Positions 53,901 through 64,000 of a stretch of DNA of 64,000 nucleotides are shown here, in pieces. Below the pieces are notes generated by a model, which was not told where the DNA came from, ran no database searches, and saw only the letters and a program-made list of their open reading frames with translations. Numbering within the stretch: the first letter of the stretch is position 1; each line of letters starts with the position of its first letter. Made by a program: the position numbers and the translations under genes. Source of the stretch: Eleusine coracana subsp. coracana (Eukaryota; Streptophyta; Magnoliopsida; Poales; Poaceae); contig CM064433.1 of the NCBI GenBank assembly GCA_032690845.1, positions 39,740,658 to 39,804,657 of the forward strand, written 5' to 3'.

Positions 53901-56061
53901 CCACCAACTATGTTGTTCAGTTTCTAGTCTCCCTCAAAAATATCTTAGGGTGAGTCTCTGTATATTAGCTATAATTAAATTAACACCTTTTTCGTTATGT
54001 TAATTAATTAAAATTATTGGTTCAGTGCATGTGAGTGAAACTTGGCCAATAAATCACTCCTGGTGTTCCCTGACTATATTAAATCACCCCTGCTCATTTG
54101 ATGATCAGAACCATGTCAACTTAATAATTTGTGTCTCAAGTGTAATATTACCATTTAATATATATTCCCACCCTAGGGCTGATTCGTGGGTACTTAGTTC
54201 TTTTCGATGGTTGTGCTCGATATACTAAAATATTAATTAAAATGGTGCGCGCCGGTCATGAACACCACATATGTAGCTCAACCCTGGTCGATACACACAT
54301 CTTACCTTGGTACGACGTCGTCGCGATTAAATACTGGAGTCCATGATGGAAATACACTAAACGCCCTCACCCTGTGCCTCCACTACATACGTTACATTGC
54401 TGAACTAATCAACACCCCCCCCCTCTCTTCCACGAGTAATAGTGTTCATTAACGTATTTATTGAGGAAGTGCCATGAATTTTCTCTCATAAGCACCATCT
54501 TTTGCATCATATAGATCACGCAGTGAACTAAGTGGAGACGGGACCGGAGCAGGATCCCGAAGGAGCTGAAGGTGCCGTAGCTGACCAAGAGCAGAACCAA
54601 GGCAAGCCCCGATGCATAACCCCGTTTTGAATTTTTATTCTATCACTAGCTAGGAATGTAAGCTTGTCTGTGCATTAAGTGATAGGAGTTGATTGAAACC
54701 CTAGCGTGCAGTAGGTCCCTCTTCCCGATTATTAGCCTCAGGACGGTAGTCGCTCTGCTTAAATTAGGACGACAACTCATCGAGTGGTATGGAGACCACT
54801 CGTAGATAGGAAATATTATCATTGGGGAATGATATCGGATGAAGGAAAGAGTGGATGGAATCACAACGAAGACCGGACGGGCAACTAGGTGGAAAGGGAA
54901 GGACAGCTTGTCTTCAAGGAGGTAGCCCCGTCCGAGTCACCTAAGGCTACGCCTCGTGTCCGGCCCATGGGATCAAGTTTGAATGTACTGTTTGCATGCT
55001 GGAGATATGGGCCCAGTAAACCGATGTAGCTATGACTACCGCTTGGTCTGAAGATAGCCTTCTCCCTTCTTTGGTGGAACTGGGGCTGAGAGGAGGGAGC
55101 AATCCACCCACGGATGGCGGCACGGGGCGCATCGCGATGGGGGACCCTTCTCGGGGGAGTCTGGACCCGGAAGACCCTGTGGTACCGTGAGCGAAAGGTT
55201 GCTCCATGCGGCTTCCCGGAAGCGCGTATGGGTCGTGCAAGCAGGTTTCTCCTGCAGGATGTAAATCGATTCGAGTCGCTGCCCCTCACAGTAACGAGTA
55301 CTACTTGATCGCTGCTACGGAACAGTGCCGGAAGCCATTAAGATGATGTGTGGGTTTAATACTGTTTTTTGAAATTATTAAGATTGTATTGCAACTATGA
55401 TTGTTATAGCTCTAGTGCAAACTAAATTTATTTCTCCGCATGACAACTCAACTTGATGCTAAAACTTGAAAAATAGGGAGCCACTCTTAGGCGGGTTTTC
55501 TGGCAATTTAAACTCTATCCCCAGCCTTTGCATGTCTAGGCGTCGGCTGTAGATGGCCATTCGACGGGTCAGTCCTGCTGAGTAAACTAGTTACTCAGGG
55601 TGTAGCTCTATGTGGTTTTCAGATGACCAGGTCGGAGAGTGCCACTGTGGAGGAAGGTTTCATTGGGAGGGCCAGCGCCCCGATTGCTGGAACATCGAAT
55701 GGGAGCTGTGCACAAATGAAGATGAGGATTAGGTTCTTGCTTGCCGGTACGGTGCTTGGGCAAGGCACCTATTATGGCCGGATGATCTCTGTGTGTCGCC
55801 ATGAGAGGGCGACTTGTATCTTAGCTATTTCGTCAAACTGGTGAACCAGTGTTGAACTTTTCGCTTCCGCAAATTTATTCTGTCAAAACCCCGGTTTGTA
55901 AAGATAACTTCGGATTTATGTAAACTCTGCTTCTCCACCAATGTTCCTGTTGCAATTATTTCATCTGTCATGTATTGTACTATTGGGCGTCACAGCGCGT
56001 GTCGCCACCCGAGGGAGATCCTGGAACGGAGCCGTCTCCGTGGTAAGACGGGTCCGTGACA
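50965..56061 (+). repeat. Inner gypsy 3' LTR, 5.1 kb
   Basis: 5097 bp. Differs from the 5' LTR by scattered substitutions plus a 2-bp and a 1-bp indel near 54165 and 54229. Terminal palindrome at 50967-50983. Ends GTCCGTGACA at 56061, followed by CAATT. Confidence 0.95.
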
Positions 56062-56066
56062 CAATT

Positions 56067-56784
56067 GGTCGAAGAGGATGTCAATACGGGGCAGTGGGTA
56101 TCTGTTCTTGACCGTCACCGCATTGAGGGGTCGGTAGTCCACACACAGCCTCAAGGTCTCATCTTTCTTCTTTACGAATAGTGCCGAACAACCCCAAGGC
56201 GAGGAGCTTGGTCGAATGAACCCCTTATCCAGCAGCTCCTTAAGTTGCTCCTTCAACTCAGCTAGTTCCTTAGGCGCCATTTTATACGGCCTTTTGGATA
56301 TAGGTGCCGTTCCTGGCTGAAGCTCAATCTTGAACTCAACATCCCGATCCGGTGGAAGTCCTAGGAGATCGTCAGGGAATACGTCCGGAAATTCCCTAAC
56401 CACTGGAATATCCTTTATTTGCCCGGCGATGGTGTGGTGAACGCTTGGTGCGACCCGTTGGGGTGGTCGTACCCGGAAGCTTACGCTGCCATGGGTGGGG
56501 GAGTTTAGGTGCACAGTGTAGGCGTCTATGTCCAGTATAGCTTTATGTTGCCTCATCCAAGGCATGCCCAGAATAATATCAATGTTGCACCCATCTAGGA
56601 CCATGCACTTCGTAGGGTAAACTTTTGATCCTAGGGTTATTGGGAGTTTGTCTATTTCATATAGAGCAGGGGTTTGTCCACCGGCTGATCTAATGGTGTA
56701 TCGTGTTCTCATAAGGGTGTGGGGGCAGCCGGTACTTATTAACAAAGAACCCACTAACGAAGCTATGCGATGCTCCTGAGTCAA
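56067..56784 (-). pseudogene. Outer gypsy protease tail and RT 5' part
   Basis: About 239 codons up to the insertion point. LGMPWMRQHKAILDI is the end of the protease region; FPDVFPDDLLGLPPDRDVEF and KELLDKGFIRPSSSPWG mark the RT start; CVDYRPLNAVTVKNRYPLP is a conserved RT block, and the segment ends at FDQL. A frameshift near 56700-56780 separates it from the protease active site. It continues at 42190. Confidence 0.9.
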
Positions 56785-58012
56785 ACAGAACTAGTGCGGG
56801 GTGGTCTCGAATAGAGAACATACCAGCAAGGATGGGGCTGTTCTCCGGAATCTCTTCCAGGGTGGTGTTGTTCACTCGCCCAGCCCGAACTGGTCCTCGG
56901 TTGTTGCGGTTATTGTTGTTATTCCTCGGCAGGTTCTGGCCAGTGCTCTTCTTAGGGTGCGGGCACTCCCTTGAGAAATGCCCAAGACGACCGCAGTTGT
57001 AGCAGGGGAAAGATCCGGTTTGAGTGTTCGGCTGCTGGGGTGGGCGAAATCCACCTTGACTCTGCTGCGGACGCGGTACCGGGGGTCGCTGCTGTGCTGG
57101 CTGAGGCGGGCGCACAACAGGTGCTGGTACGGGGGCGGAGCGGTACCTCTGTCCCGACGGGGTGGTGTACACCATACGGAACTTCTGCGGGGATCCACTA
57201 GATGGCCCCATAGCACTTGCGGAGCGCTTCCGTTCTGCCATCACCCTGCGATATCCGTCTTCCGCGACGATCGCGTTATTGACAAACTCGGCGAATGAGC
57301 CTCCCATGTTAAGGTTGAGGCGGTCCTGTAGCTCAGCACTTAGTCCCTCCAAGAAACGATCCTTGCGCTTGGCAGGGGTGTCCACTTGTTCCGGGGCGTA
57401 CAGCGCCAACCGGTTGAACTCTTCGCAGTATTCCTTGACACTGCGATTGCCCTGCTTTAGAGTGGCGAATTCACGCGCCTTCCTGCGGACGAGCCCCGCA
57501 GGGATGTAGTGAGCGCGGAACGCATCCTTGAACTCGTCCCACGTAATCTATCGGTCGGTTCCCACAGAGGCGACATGGTTGGCCCACCATGCCCCAGCCG
57601 CACCATGCAGTTGCTGCGCGGCGAACAGGGTCTTCTGCACCGGCGTGCAGTTAAGGAGCCCAAATTTGGACTCGAGCATGCGAAGGAAGTTCTCTGCCTC
57701 CATGGGCTCGGTAGTTCAGCTGAACGTGGGTGGCCTGGTGGCGAGGAAATCGGAGTCGGAGCTGTTCTGCGGTGCTCCGTCGTTGTGGCCCCTAGCATTA
57801 CGGGCTGCTAGGTTCTGTTGTGCCAGCTCCCGCATGAACTCCGCCTGCTGTTGCTGGCTCTCAATCATCGTAGCGAAAAACTATGCCATCATCTGCATGG
57901 GGTTGGATGGCGGCGGCGGTGGTGGAGTCCCTTGCGGAGAGTCAGTCCCCCTAGCCCTGGAACCTTCGGGCTGCTCGCCATGCAGCTCATTGGTGTTACG
58001 GGTGTGCACCAT
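56690..58012 (-). pseudogene. Outer gypsy gag and protease active site
   Basis: Start ATG at 58012 (MVHTRNTNELHGEQPEG). Gag core: AREFATLKQGNRSVKEYCEE and EQVDTPAKRKDRFLEGLSAE. The CCHC zinc knuckle reads CYNCGRLGHFSREC, and the aspartic protease site is FDSGASHSFVS. At least three in-frame stops interrupt gag (after NPMQMMA, after RPPTFS and after VGTDR), so the capsid protein cannot be made in full. Gag would form the virus-like particle and bind RNA. Confidence 0.88.
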
Positions 58013-58323
58013 TCTGAAATGCAAGAATAAGGGTCCAATTAGTCTCTTATCCAACATGAGCATTATAGGTTACCAAAGCAAATATTACAGCACACAGGGC
58101 AGCAATTCGGTAACATAATTTCGATGAAGCTGAAATTTTCCAAGTTAACATAGTTCTAGTACAAGTCAACAGTTCCACTCTACATAAACTCGGAATATGT
58201 GACCATCGAGTTTGCAAAAGCTAATCACGCGGGTGAACCCCAAAATACAACAACCACGCGTGGAGTGTCCTAAAAGCTATCCATCTACCATGCCCTACAA
58301 GCACGACCTAGTCGCGTCTACTA
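58013..58323 (-). other. Spacer between ORF0 and gag
   Basis: About 310 bp with no coding features. It contains the untranslated sequence before the gag ATG. Confidence 0.5.
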
Positions 58324-59286
58324 CTACTGCCATGCCCTGACACCGGCGGTGCCAGAGGGCCCTGGTCGGTCCGCGTCGGTCGGAGCGGGTGGCTCGTAGT
58401 CCACGTCGGACTCCTCGCCCGTGTCCTCCTCGGGCTCCTCCTCTACGGGTGCTGCCGGCGGTGCAGCAACCGCGTCCAACTGAGCCTGGAGGTCCTGGTT
58501 CTCATGAGCCAGTGTCTCCAGGTCCTCTGCCATAAGGTTCATCTCCTGCTGGGCACTTGCCAGCTGCTGTTGCAGGTGCTCGTTGTGGTTTGCCCGCTGC
58601 TGCATAATTATACCTCGTCTGTCCACCTCCTGTGCGAGAGTGTCACGCTGCTCAGTGATCTCCAACACGCGAGTCGCACTCGCCTCAAGAGCAGTAGTCA
58701 ACCGCTGAATCTCTCTCTGCTGTGCATTGACCTGTGTCTGCAGGTCGTTCCTCTGCAGCCACACCTGCTCAGCATCCGCCAGCAAGACTCTGCTGCGGCT
58801 GCTAGACTCCTCATCCAAGTTGAGGAGGTACTCGGAGTAGTGAGCTACATGGTGGTACCCCGCATGGTACTCCGGGTAGTCGTCACGAGAGACGCGTCTC
58901 ACGCGCCTCTACCACACCGGGTCAGCCTGGTGCCAAATGGGGATCATCTCGAACGGAGTCCCTGAGAGCGCTGCTACGTTGCGGCCACAGAAGTGAGTGA
59001 GAGCCCGGTGAGTGACTCTCTCCAGGCCCTCTCGGAGGCTCCCAGCCGTGACGGTGCTCTCCATACCCACCAAGTCGGGGTTGCGCGGATGTGGGGAGAC
59101 CCTGAGATGCACCTCTACAAAAGGCACACCGTGGCGGTGAGTCTCATGCCCACGGTACGAAGGCTGCTCCTCGTAGCCCAAGGCGCGTAGCATTTCCCAC
59201 AGGAGGGTGGGAAAGCCACGGTGGTGTAGACCGGTGGTATAACGCCACCCGTCGTGCTGGAACAGCTCAAACCCGTGCTCGTCCAT
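58324..59286 (-). pseudogene. Extra ORF upstream of gag (ORF0-like), one nonsense codon
   Basis: About 320 codons in one frame with a single TAG at 58909-58911 (PVW-stop-RRV). The likely start is MDEHGFELFQHDGW at 59286; the frame is open to 59415, but that part overlaps leader sequence. N-terminal part: globular, His/Trp-rich (GFPTLLWEMLRALGYEEQPS, GVPFVEVHLRVSPHPRNPDL). Middle: long coiled coil (about 58380-58800) rich in Gln/Leu/Glu heptads. End: acidic and Pro-rich (EEEPEEDTGEESDVDYEPP). I recall an orf0 upstream of gag in rice RIRE3/RIRE8-type gypsy elements. Its function is unknown. Confidence 0.7.
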
Positions 59287-59415
59287 CTGGAACACAAACC
59301 CCAAATAGTGAGTACTGGTTCGCAACGCAGAGGGTGCAGGCCAAAATAAAACAATTTGCTGCAATAAGTGATATACAGAGTCTAGCCTGAGTGTTAAAGT
59401 GGTAGAATCCTTCAC

Positions 59416-60202
59416 TACTTTCCTGAAAGTGCAACTACAGCCCTAGGGGTGATCCAAGCAAGGAATTACGGATTTTACACAATAGGTTAAAATATGAAAT
59501 TTATATTAACCCGATTTTGACGTGCTGACTCGGACGGCCAAGATGGTATTGTCCGGAAAATTTTAAACCAAAAATCTTTTTACTGAACGTACAGAGAGTT
59601 CATTCTCGATTTCAGTAAGTATTCGTTTGCATGCTTTGGACCTTCCGGTGGAAAGATATCGATTTTTATATGAACGACCCGTGTGCTAAAATTTCAGTTT
59701 CTTATTGATGTCTTGATGCGTTTTAATAGTTTTCATTGATGCATATGATTTCGGCCTACTCGTCCTCACCAAATAAAAATTCGGTCATGAATAGAACCAT
59801 ACGTATAGTCGATGGCAATCGATCTCTCAAGTCAGTCATATACTACCCGTTTCTTACGAGAATCGTGGTTAGCGTACCTGCAGAAGATTCATTCTAGAAA
59901 ACATTACATCAAATCAAAAGAAACGAGTCGAAAATAATCCCTTATTATTGTCCTAGGGCAGGACACTGATGTTTTACGCAATCAGCCCGTGTTCACACCA
60001 TTGTGCTAGCTTCCCATGTTACAGTCCACTAGGCGGGACACATACCTGCGTTGACGATGTCGTAGATGCAGTATTTAAACAAACAACCTCCTACAGTTAG
60101 CTTTGCCACCTGGATCATAACTATAATAACCTATTGGGCATGTTCTCACACGTTTCGTTATGGGGTTTTCAAAAATATGTCTTTGAATATTGCACTATTC
60201 CC
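59416..60202 (-). other. Outer gypsy 5' leader
   Basis: Non-coding, homologous to 47309-48130 of the inner element in reverse orientation. It contains one copy of the ATAACT-type leader module near 59380-59479. Confidence 0.75.
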
Positions 60203-60258
60203 GAGACGGCTCCGTTCCAGGATCCGCCTTACCACAGAGACGGCTCCGTTCCAGGATC
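60203..60258 (-). repeat. 34-bp tandem duplication replacing the primer site
   Basis: The 22-mer starting GAGACGGCTCCGTTCCAGGA occurs at 60203-60224 and 60237-60258. The first copy stands where the inner element has its primer-binding site and LTR end. TGGTATCAGAGC and the terminal TGTCACGGACC are therefore missing here. Confidence 0.8.
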
Positions 60259-63200
60259 TCCCTTGGGTGGCGACACGCGCTGTGGCGCTCAATAGTATAA
60301 TACAAGATAGAGGAAATAATTGCAACAGGAACATAGGTGGAGAAGCAGAGTTTACATAAATCTGAAGTTATATTACAAACCAGAGTTTTGACAGAAATAA
60401 ATTGCGGATGCGAAAAGTTCGACAATTGGTTCACCAATTCGACGGAATAGCTAAGATACAATCGCCCTCTCACGGCGACACACAGGGATTATCCGGCCAT
60501 AGTAGGTGCCTTGCCCAAGCACCGTACCGGTAAGCAAGGACCTAATCCTCCTCTTCATTTGTGCACAGCTCCCACTCGATGTTCCGATAGTCGGGACGCT
60601 GGCCTTCCCAATGGAACCTCCCACCACAGTGGCATTCTCCATCCTGGTCATCTGAAAACCACATAGAGCTACGCCCTGAGTAACTAATTTACTCAGCAAG
60701 ACTGACCCGTCAAAGTGGCCAACTACAGCCGACACCTAGACATGCAAAGGCTAGGGATAGGGTTGATATTGCCAGAAAACCCGCCTAGGAGTGGATCCTT
60801 GTTTTTTTTTCAAGTTTTAGCATCAAGTTGAGTTGTCATGCAGAATAATAAATTTAGTTGCCCTAAAGCTATAACAATCATGGTTGCACACAATCTTAAG
60901 AATTTCCAAACAGCAGTATTATACCCACACATCATCTTAATAGCTTCCGGTACTGTTCCGTAGCAGCGATCAAGTGGTACTCATTACTGTGAGGGGCAGC
61001 GACTCGAATCGATTTACATCCTGTAGGAGAAACCTGCTTGCACGACCCATACGCGCTTCTGGGAAGCCGCATGGAGCAACCTTTCGCTCACGGTACCGTA
61101 GGGTCTTCCGGGTCGAGACTCCCCCGAGAAGGGTCCCCCAACGCGATGCGCCCCGTGCTGCCATCCGTGGGTGGATTGCTCCCTCCTCTCAGCCCCAGTT
61201 CCACCAAAGAAGGGAGAAGGCTATCTTTAGACCAAGCGATAGTCGTAGCTACGTCGGTTTACTGGGCCCATATCTCCAGCATGCAAACAGTACGTTCAAA
61301 CTTGATCCCATGGGCCGGACACGAGGCGTAGCCTTAGGGGGGGACTCGGACGAGGCTACCTCCTTGAAGACAAGCTGTCCTTCCCTTTCCACCTAGTTGC
61401 CCGTCCGGTCTTCATTGTGATTCCATCCACCCCTTTCTTCATCTAATATCATTCCCCAATGATAATAATTCCTATCTACGAGTGGTCTCCATACCACTCG
61501 ATAAACAGTCGTCCTACTTTAAGCAGAGCGACTATCGTCCTGAGGCTAATAATCGGGAAGAGGGATGTACTGCATGCTAGGGTTTCAATCATCTCCTATC
61601 ACTTAATACACAGGCAAACTTACATCCCTAGCTAGTGATAGAATAAAAATTTAAAACGGGGTTATGCACCGGGGCTTGCCTTGGTTCTGCTCTTGGTCAG
61701 CTACGGCACTTCCGGCTCCTTCTGGATCCTGCTCCGGTCCCGCCTCCACGTGGTTCACGGCGTGATCTATATTATGCAAAAGGGGATGCTATGAGAGAAG
61801 ATTCATGGCACTTCCTCAATAACTACGTTAATGTACACTGTTATCGGTGGAATTAAACGGGGTGCGATGAGACGTTCAATAGTATATCTTATTGAGTGGG
61901 GCACAGGGTGAGGGCATTTCGTGTATTTCCTTCATGGACTCCAGTACTTGATCGCGACGATGTCGCACCCAAGTACGGTGTGTTTGTGTGTGCCGGGGTG
62001 AAGCTATGCAAGTGATGTCCATGACCAGCAGGTGCTACTTAATTAGTATTTTTGTGTGTTGAGCAAAACCCTCGCAAGGTACCAAGTACCCGTGAAACAG
62101 CCCTAAAGCGGAACCATTTTTATCAACGGGTAAAATTGCACTCGAGGCATAATTTATTAAGTCGACATGATTCTGATCTTCCAATGGGCAGGGGCGATTT
62201 ATTACAATTAGGTTACACCAGGAGTGATTTAATTGTTAAGTTTCACTATCATGCACCAAGACAAGAATTTCTATTAATTATTATAAGGAAAAAGGCATTA
62301 AATTAATTTCAGCTAATATACAGAGAATTTCTTTATGAAATTTTTCCAGGGAGACTAAAACTGAAAATCCTACTTGGTGGTCAATTTTTAATATTTTACC
62401 AGCTGTCTGTAATTATTTATAATTAATTATAATTTTCTTAGTGTTTTTCCTATTTATTTTAACCCTGGTATAAATATTACCATGCATGCGGCCTTAGCAT
62501 TTTTCTATAACAGTACATGACTAGGGAAACTCAGAGAATTTTAGATTGCTCAAAAATACCTAATAATAAATTTGTTATGGATTCTTAAGAGTTTTCCTCA
62601 TTTAATTCAATCCTAACAGCACAATTAACAAGCATTGTGATTTAGCATTTTTTCTTATTAGCACAATCCCAGACAAGGCTATCAAAATTCATTTTACTAC
62701 AAAATTCCTATTATTCAATTTACTATGCATTTTACCAGTTTAACCTATTTCTGGAAATGATTAAATCAAGAAAATCCGATTTTTTACTTCGCGGGCCGCA
62801 ATCCCGGCAGCCTAGTGGGCTGGGACTCGTGCGGCCCAGAGGGCGCGCGCGTGCGCGGGGGCGCTTCGGGCCAGGCGCGGCCCGAGCGCGAGGCCAGGCC
62901 CACTGGCCTTCGCGGCCCAGTGGCCAGCGCGGCCGAGCCGAGCGCGCGCTCGCGCGACGGCGGCGCTCGGCCGTGCGCGGTGGCGCGAGCACGGCGGCCA
63001 GCAGGGAAGGCGGCAGCGGTAGCATTGCCAGGGTAACAACCAGCGAGCTCCGAGGAACACGCGGCGCGTAAAAAGATGGAGGGTGGCTCACCGGAACTAG
63101 CTCGGCGACGACGAGGCAGAGCTCCGGCGGTCGGCGGCGCTGTTCCGGACCAATGGCTACGCGGGGAAAGGCCGAGTGAGGTCGGGAAGGGAAAGAAGAG

Positions 63201-64000
63201 GCACTCACTCGTGCCCGTGCACGGAATCGGCCAGGGGCTCACCGTGGGTGTCGGGCGGCGCGGAGGGCGGCGGTCGGAGACGGGGAAGAAACGACCGATT
63301 CATAGCGGCTCGGTGCGGAAGGAGGAAGGTAGCTTCGCGTGGAGCTTGAGGACGCCGAGGCGTTGCCGTGGACGTCGACGAGCACCTGGGAACGACGGCG
63401 AGGCGGCGGTGGCGCGGAGCAGCACCGGGCGGCAATGAGGCGCGGCGCGCGAGCGGGAGAGAGAGAGAGAGAGGTGAATGGGGGGGGGGTGTGCGTTCGG
63501 ACAGGCGACAGAGGGATGTCCGAACGTGCGCGTGGGGCCGTCGATCCGCGGCAACGGCCGTTGGCCGTACACCGGCGACCACGCGGCGCGCGCCGGGCTG
63601 GGCAGCGTAGCTTCGGCCGAGTGTGCTTCTTCAGGGTCGCTGATAGGTGGGGTCCGCGGAGAATTTTTCTTTTTTATTTCTTTTTCCAATCCTATCAGCC
63701 TACTGCATTTGTTATTTTTGATAGAATTAACCCAGAGCTGCTAAAATCAGACCAAAAATAGGGTAGGCTCCCCATAATGTGCTGGTGTTTATAAAAATAC
63801 TAACTACCAACAGTTCCCACCACAATTGGATTAGGAAGTTTATGAACAGAGCTGGTTTTTAACCATTCTAACATTTATTTGATGCCTTTAATGATGGATG
63901 AAAAATCTGAGAAAATTCTCAAAATTATAATCAACCATGACCATCAACATATAATTTTTGCAGTGGTGACTGTTACTGAAAAGTTAGGACTTGCAGTACA
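60225..64000 (-). repeat. Outer gypsy 5' LTR (right), cut by window end
   Basis: Colinear with the left LTR (36091 onward), with patchy divergence of about 2-7 percent by eye in the parts compared, and three segments the left copy has lost: 62507-62800, about 62909-62986 and about 63541-63581. By comparison with the left LTR, about 120 bp are missing beyond 64000. Confidence 0.88.

Larger units (their letters stand above)
42196..56061 (+). mobile_element. Inner non-autonomous gypsy element in the RT gene
   Basis: 13,866 bp. Starts TGTGACACCC and ends GTCCGTGACA; CAATT is directly repeated at 42191-42195 and 56062-56066. Removing the insert and one CAATT rejoins the outer RT codons in frame (FDQL to IGAK). 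LTRs of 5098 and 5097 bp flank a 3.7-kb interior with a primer site but no gag, protease, RT or RNase H. Only an integrase C-terminus/chromodomain remnant is left. Orientation is opposite to the outer element. Confidence 0.95.
36081..64000 (-). mobile_element. Outer gypsy chromovirus, continues past window
   Basis: Minus-strand Ty3/gypsy element. Left LTR 36081-39595; right LTR from about 60225 past the window end, with about 120 bp missing by comparison with the left LTR. Minus-strand order: LTR, leader, ORF0, gag, protease, RT, RNase H, integrase, chromodomain, polypurine tract, LTR. The integrase-chromodomain order marks a chromovirus, probably Tekay/Del-like. RT is split by the inner element at 42196-56061. 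The left flank ATGCG (36076-36080) should be the target duplication, but the right flank is outside the window. Confidence 0.9.

Noticed and set aside
1..64000. CRISPR arrays, bacterial operons, functional tRNA or rRNA genes
   Set aside because: No regularly spaced short repeats, no cloverleaf-forming tRNA and no ribosomal sequence were seen; all evidence points to plant nuclear DNA.

Overview
This is nuclear DNA of a grass, probably a panicoid such as the sorghum, sugarcane, maize or millet lineage. The reasons are the CACTA transposons with CACTCGGCAAA subterminal repeats, Tourist and Mutator-like MITEs, Helitrons ending in hairpin-CTAG, a small copia element, and a nested pair of large-LTR gypsy chromoviruses. 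No rRNA, functional tRNA, CRISPR array or bacterial feature was seen. About three quarters of the window is transposon-derived.

Layout. (1) 1-26 kb holds a local family of small intronless acidic proteins that I cannot assign to a named domain: 3264-3923 (+), 6345-6968 (+), 7469-7975 (+), 21189-21674 (-), and a fifth copy starting at 21956 (+) that a 3.1-kb CACTA element (22200-25299) cut in two. The family is spaced out by a CACTA element with a TCC target duplication (4641-5831), a Helitron (8603-9533), a Mutator-like fold-back MITE with a 9-bp duplication (9847-10343), a minus-strand copia element with a TGTTG duplication (11033-17377), a Tourist MITE (18907-19271) and two abutting CACTA elements (about 19905-20969). 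(2) 25.6-36 kb holds decayed gene pieces: an unrecognised protein with three predicted membrane helices (27479-28155), an RNase H-like pseudogene, an unusual hairpin, a recent 120-bp duplication, a 3.1-kb Helitron (30428-33540), and one intact F-box/DUF295 gene (33973-35178). (3) 36081 to the window end is one minus-strand gypsy chromovirus whose reverse transcriptase is split by a 13,866-bp plus-strand gypsy element (42196-56061, CAATT duplication, two 5.1-kb LTRs).

How the parts relate. The outer gypsy element keeps ORF0, gag, protease, RT, RNase H, integrase and chromodomain remnants, all with breaks. The inner element shares its LTR 3' half, leader and integrase tail with the outer one but has no gag, protease or RT. 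It therefore looks like a non-autonomous derivative that landed in the RT gene of its own autonomous relative. The most interesting signals are the acidic gene family, this parasite-in-helper nesting, a leader module amplified with a period of about 190 bp in the inner element, tRNA-like A/B boxes inside CACTA elements, and a 33-bp templated patch inside the copia RT.
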